20,663 nt of DNA, taken from positions 16,649 to 37,311 of the forward strand of contig DFFS01000027.1 in assembly GCA_002371075.1 (NCBI GenBank). Direction: 5' to 3'. The DNA is from Christensenella sp. UBA3770 (GTDB taxonomy: Bacteria > Bacillota > Clostridia > Christensenellales > CAG-1252). The notes beneath the pieces are model-generated. The model searched no databases and was not told where the DNA came from. It saw nothing but the letters and a program-made list of their open reading frames with translations. A program made the position numbers and the translations under genes. Below, piece after piece: positions 17,716 to 20,663 of this stretch. Within the stretch, counting starts at the first letter, position 1; the number at the start of each line of letters is the position of its first letter.

Positions 17716-18258
17716 ATGTCATTAAAACACGGTTTACTCGGTTTACTTACGTTACGCAAATCGTCGGGATACGATCTCTCCAAGCTGTTTCAGGAGTCCC
17801 TGAGTTTCTTTTGGGTGGCAAACCAAAGTCAGATCTATCGCGAGCTGGACAAAATGGAGGACCTCGGCTGGGTGGTTTCCTCAAAGGTGGAGCAGGACGC
17901 TCGCCCCAACAAAAGGGTGTACGGCATCACCAAAGACGGCAACCGCGAGCTGATCCGTTGGCTTAAGGAGGAGAATGCGGAGGATCTTGCCGTCGTGCGC
18001 AATCCGCTTTTGATGAAACTTTTCTTCTCCGGCAAGGTGGACAGGGAGTTTGCCGTCGCTTTCTTAAAGAGCTATCGTGACCTTTGCGTGCAGGCAAGGG
18101 CGGAGATCGCGGCGGAAGTTAAGGAGATCGGCGCGGTGGAGGAGACGGCGGAAAAGCCCGCCTATTGGCTCTACGCCACAGATTACTCCATTCGACAATA
18201 CGATTTTCAGATCAAGTGGATCGATGACACGATCGATCGCCTGACCCATTTGAAATAA
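17716..18258 (+). CDS. PadR-family transcriptional regulator
   Basis: The 180-aa protein has the PadR winged-helix domain at about 4-85: HGLLGLLTLRKSSGYDLSKLF, then the recognition region around SQIYRELDKMEDLGWV, then the wing with KRVYGITKDGNREL. A helical C-terminal domain (about 90-180) resembles the dimerisation part of the longer PadR/Vir-type members. PadR proteins commonly repress stress, efflux or phenolic-acid genes; the ligand cannot be read here. Signals are a good promoter and AAGGTG (17705-17710) before the ATG. A helicase gene follows after three bases, so the two are almost surely cotranscribed. Confidence 0.9.
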   Translation: MSLKHGLLGLLTLRKSSGYDLSKLFQESLSFFWVANQSQIYRELDKMEDLGWVVSSKVEQDARPNKRVYGITKDGNRELIRWLKEENAEDLAVVRNPLLMKLFFSGKVDREFAVAFLKSYRDLCVQARAEIAAEVKEIGAVEETAEKPAYWLYATDYSIRQYDFQIKWIDDTIDRLTHLK

Positions 18259-18261
18259 GAT

Positions 18262-20613
18262 ATGGCAGAGGGGGCGAGATTACCCGAACGCATCGTCGTC
18301 AACTACGACGATCTGTATCTGACGGAGTACTCCGTTTTCAAAACGGAGGCACTTTCTCTCGCCACCGAGCGCCTTGCGGGGGTCAACCTCTTACTTACGC
18401 ACCTTGCCTTTTCCGCGCTTGCGGCGGGGGTCAAGGAGGGCGCATACGCATTTTCGGCGGAGAACGTAAAGTTCTTCGCCTGTTTTTCAAAAAAAGCAAC
18501 TGCCAAAACGGGCGGCGCAAGCGTGGTTTTTTACGCCTTTAAGTCGTATCCCGTCACCGCCGTGGGCGATCGCCGTCTCCTTGGGCTCAGCGAGTTTCGC
18601 GTGGAGAGGGCACTCCCGCCCGACCCAAACTTCGGCAAGCTTTATCGCACTTTCAGCGCGGAGGTCAACTTGCCCCTTTTGGACGAAACGCAAAAGAACA
18701 TCGTCTTCACCGAGGGAAAGAACCTTTTGGTGCAGGGCATCGCCGGCAGCGGCAAAACCAATTTGTGCATAGACAAGATCCTGTTTGCCGCCTCATCCGG
18801 CTACGTTGGCAAGACCCTTTACAGCACATTCTCGCGCGGGCTTTTGCTTGACGTCAGGCGCAAGGTGGAGGACTATCTTTCGTCGTTAAAACAATGCATC
18901 GCGGCGTACGCCGAGGGCAAGGCTGTCTTGGGCGACGTTTCCGAAACCCTTGCCGTCAGCCGTTTGATCGGCGTGCCGCTTTCCTCGTCGGAGGGGGTCG
19001 CCTTGCAACTTGAGCGCATTGCGGATTATCTTGAGAACAAGGTGGATTATCTTCTTTTGGAAGATATCCTGCGCGGGGAGCTTGGCGACGTCCCCGTGGC
19101 GGATCAATCTGCTTTCCTTGCCTTTTTGCAACAGACCACAAACTACAACCTCTTGCAGCGTCGGAAGAAATTTGACCTGACGGACGAGGTTTTATATAAG
19201 GAAATTTACGGGTTTTTGTTTGGCAAAGCGGTGGAACGTCCGCTTGAGAAAGAGGCATACGTCCAAGCAAGAAAGGGCGCGTTTTCCCGCGCGGAAGCGG
19301 AGTTTGTCTTTGATCTCGCGGAGGCTTATCGCGCTTTCATTGCGGAGCGGGGGCTTGCCGAAGCAAACCTTTCCTGCCACGCCGTTAAAGCGCCGTCCGT
19401 CCCCGTCTATTCCCTTGTGATCTTGGACGAGGTGCAGGATTTTACGGAAGTGCAACTTGCCTTTTTCCGCTCCTTGGCGGTAAAGCTCTTTTGCGTGGGG
19501 GACGCCTCGCAGATGGTCAACCCCGCTTATTTCTCCTTTGCCCGCTTAAAGGATCTTTTGTATAAAAAAGACGTGACCGACGTTGCGGAACTGAGCTACA
19601 ACTACCGCAACAGCCCCGAGATCGCCGGCGTCGTCGCCGCGCTTTCCGACATCAACCGCGCGACATTTGGCGTGCACGGCTTCGTTTTGTCCGCCGAGGC
19701 GGTGGCTTCGGAGGAGGGGGCGTTTGCCGTAAATTTCCAAACGGCGGATTTTGCCAAAAAGATCGCCAAAGAAAAAACCGACAATTTCACCGTCGTCGTC
19801 GCAAGCGGGGCGGAAAAGGAGGCTTTGCGTGCTCTTCTGCCCAAAAAGGAGATCCTTACAGTCTCCGAGATCAAGGGGCTGGAGCGCGACACCGTCGTTT
19901 TATACAACGTGCTTTCCGACAACAAGGATAAGTTTATGAAGCTGGAGCGGACGGAGATCAACCGCAAGACCGCCGACGAAAACAGCCTGTATCGCTATTA
20001 TTTCAATCTGTTCTACGTGGGCGTTTCCAGGGCGCGCCGCCATCTTTTCGTGGCGGAAGACAACGCCCCCGCCCAGTTTGAGGCGTTTTTTAAACAAAAG
20101 TTTCAATCGTTGACAACGGCGGATGCGGTGCAAAAACTGCGTCAAACGGTGGGCAGCACGCTCGTCGACCAAGAGGAACACAAGCGCCGCGCCGAAGAGT
20201 TTGCCCGTCTTGGGCAATACGACAACGCTTTCCACGCCGCAAACAACCTTGTCGACGAGGCGGAAAAGGAAAAGGTCCTTACGGACGTTTCCGTATGGCG
20301 TGACCATATCGCGCACGGTGACTACGTCGGCGCGGGCGTCGCGTATTGGGAGAAAGGCTATCTCAAAGAGGCAAAGGAATACTTTGTTCTCGGCGGTGAA
20401 AGCGATCTTTCGGAGCTTTTGGACGCCACGTCGGGCGGCACGGATGAAAAGTTGGATTACGGCATTTTGCGCCATTACGATCGCTTGCAAAACACCCCTG
20501 CGGCAATGAAGATCATCTTCTCGCTGCTGAAAAAGGACGCTGCCGCCGTCAAAGAGAGCACAAAAGACACGTCGCGCAAATTGAAAAAGGCGCTTAAGAC
20601 AAAGGGACGTTAA
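18262..20613 (+). CDS. SF1 UvrD/Rep-like helicase with extra terminal domains
   Basis: The 783-aa protein has all the core SF1 motifs: Q-motif LDETQKNIV (140-148), Walker A QGIAGSGKT (158-166), Walker B ILDEVQD (387-393), motif III CVGDASQMVNP (411-421), motif IV YNYRNS (446-451), motif V TVSEIKGLERDTV (533-545) and motif VI YVGVSRARRHL (585-595). It should use ATP to move along single-stranded DNA or displace other molecules. Only about 80 residues lie between motifs IV and V, so the usual 2B domain is missing or tiny. Residues 1-135 match nothing I recognise. Residues about 635-760 look TPR-like (YVGAGVAYWEKGYLKEAKEYF). It starts three bases after padR without a clear Shine-Dalgarno sequence. 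A repair helicase or part of a defence or stress system are both possible. Confidence 0.85.
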   Translation: MAEGARLPERIVVNYDDLYLTEYSVFKTEALSLATERLAGVNLLLTHLAFSALAAGVKEGAYAFSAENVKFFACFSKKATAKTGGASVVFYAFKSYPVTAVGDRRLLGLSEFRVERALPPDPNFGKLYRTFSAEVNLPLLDETQKNIVFTEGKNLLVQGIAGSGKTNLCIDKILFAASSGYVGKTLYSTFSRGLLLDVRRKVEDYLSSLKQCIAAYAEGKAVLGDVSETLAVSRLIGVPLSSSEGVALQLERIADYLENKVDYLLLEDILRGELGDVPVADQSAFLAFLQQTTNYNLLQRRKKFDLTDEVLYKEIYGFLFGKAVERPLEKEAYVQARKGAFSRAEAEFVFDLAEAYRAFIAERGLAEANLSCHAVKAPSVPVYSLVILDEVQDFTEVQLAFFRSLAVKLFCVGDASQMVNPAYFSFARLKDLLYKKDVTDVAELSYNYRNSPEIAGVVAALSDINRATFGVHGFVLSAEAVASEEGAFAVNFQTADFAKKIAKEKTDNFTVVVASGAEKEALRALLPKKEILTVSEIKGLERDTVVLYNVLSDNKDKFMKLERTEINRKTADENSLYRYYFNLFYVGVSRARRHLFVAEDNAPAQFEAFFKQKFQSLTTADAVQKLRQTVGSTLVDQEEHKRRAEEFARLGQYDNAFHAANNLVDEAEKEKVLTDVSVWRDHIAHGDYVGAGVAYWEKGYLKEAKEYFVLGGESDLSELLDATSGGTDEKLDYGILRHYDRLQNTPAAMKIIFSLLKKDAAAVKESTKDTSRKLKKALKTKGR

Positions 20614-20637
20614 ACGTCCGACAGTAAAGGAGTAATT

Positions 20638-20663
20638 ATGGAAGACGTAAAGAGTTTGATTGA
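20638..20663 (+). CDS. Start of a further gene, cut by the window edge
   Basis: AAAGGAG (20626-20632) lies five bases before an ATG at 20638, giving MEDVKSLI before the window ends. It is 24 bases after the helicase stop and on the same strand, so it probably continues the padR-helicase operon. Nothing can be said about its function. Confidence 0.6.

Noticed and set aside
20605..20619. GGACGT-TAA-ACGTCC hairpin at the helicase stop codon as a terminator
   Set aside because: No T tract follows, and a good ribosome binding site for the next gene comes at once; it may only affect coupling.

Overview
Organism. The window looks like a chromosome segment of an anaerobic, probably gut-dwelling member of the Clostridia (Bacillota). 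The supports are a nine-gene V-type ATPase cluster in the gene order known from Enterococcus hirae (ntpFIKECGABD), TTGACA/TATAAT-type promoters, AAGGAGG-type ribosome binding sites, a PadR regulator, an SH3b-NlpC/P60 lipoprotein and carbohydrate-active enzymes. Placement below class is a guess; the hairpin-rich intergenic repeats at the left end remind me of uncultured Clostridia (Christensenellales-like) assemblies, but I could not check this. No rRNA, tRNA, CRISPR array or transposase gene is visible.

Layout. (1) 1-398 has no gene. It is packed with short repeats: a run of four hairpins separated by the heptamer ATGAATT, and about two and a half copies of a 57-58 bp unit carrying a longer hairpin. 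In both families the stems differ between copies but stay self-complementary. (2) 399-1742, minus strand: an RsmF-type rRNA m5C methyltransferase, apparently transcribed from a promoter so close that the mRNA would be leaderless. (3) 1949-2287: a small unrecognised protein with its own promoter, whose -35 lies inside a palindrome. (4) 2345-12324: one long transcription unit, promoter - rpiB - ntpF-I-K-E-C-G-A-B-D - SGNH/CE2-like esterase - strong intrinsic terminator. Almost every junction overlaps or is separated by 1-3 bases. (5) 12326-16649: a second unit starting directly after that terminator, with a membrane-embedded GH36-type alpha-galactosidase and a cytoplasmic GH127-type beta-L-arabinofuranosidase. 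(6) 16667-17587, minus strand: a lipoprotein with SH3b and NlpC/P60 domains. (7) 17654 to the right edge: a PadR-type regulator followed three bases later by an SF1 (UvrD/Rep-like) helicase with unassigned N-terminal and TPR-like C-terminal parts; a further gene begins at 20638.

How it works together. The V-ATPase would couple ATP to ion movement. The proteolipid K keeps the ligand set of the E. hirae sodium site, so Na+ is the likely ion. rpiB at the front of the operon and an esterase at its end tie sugar metabolism to the pump. The following glycosidase pair suggests that galactose- and arabinose-containing plant glycans or oligosaccharides are trimmed at the membrane (GH36) and finished inside the cell (GH127, possibly with the esterase). 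The PadR-helicase pair is a separate unit of unknown purpose. The least expected features are the covarying hairpin repeats, the five-helix membrane module fused to GH36, the helicase with its accessory domains, and two promoters placed exactly for leaderless mRNAs.
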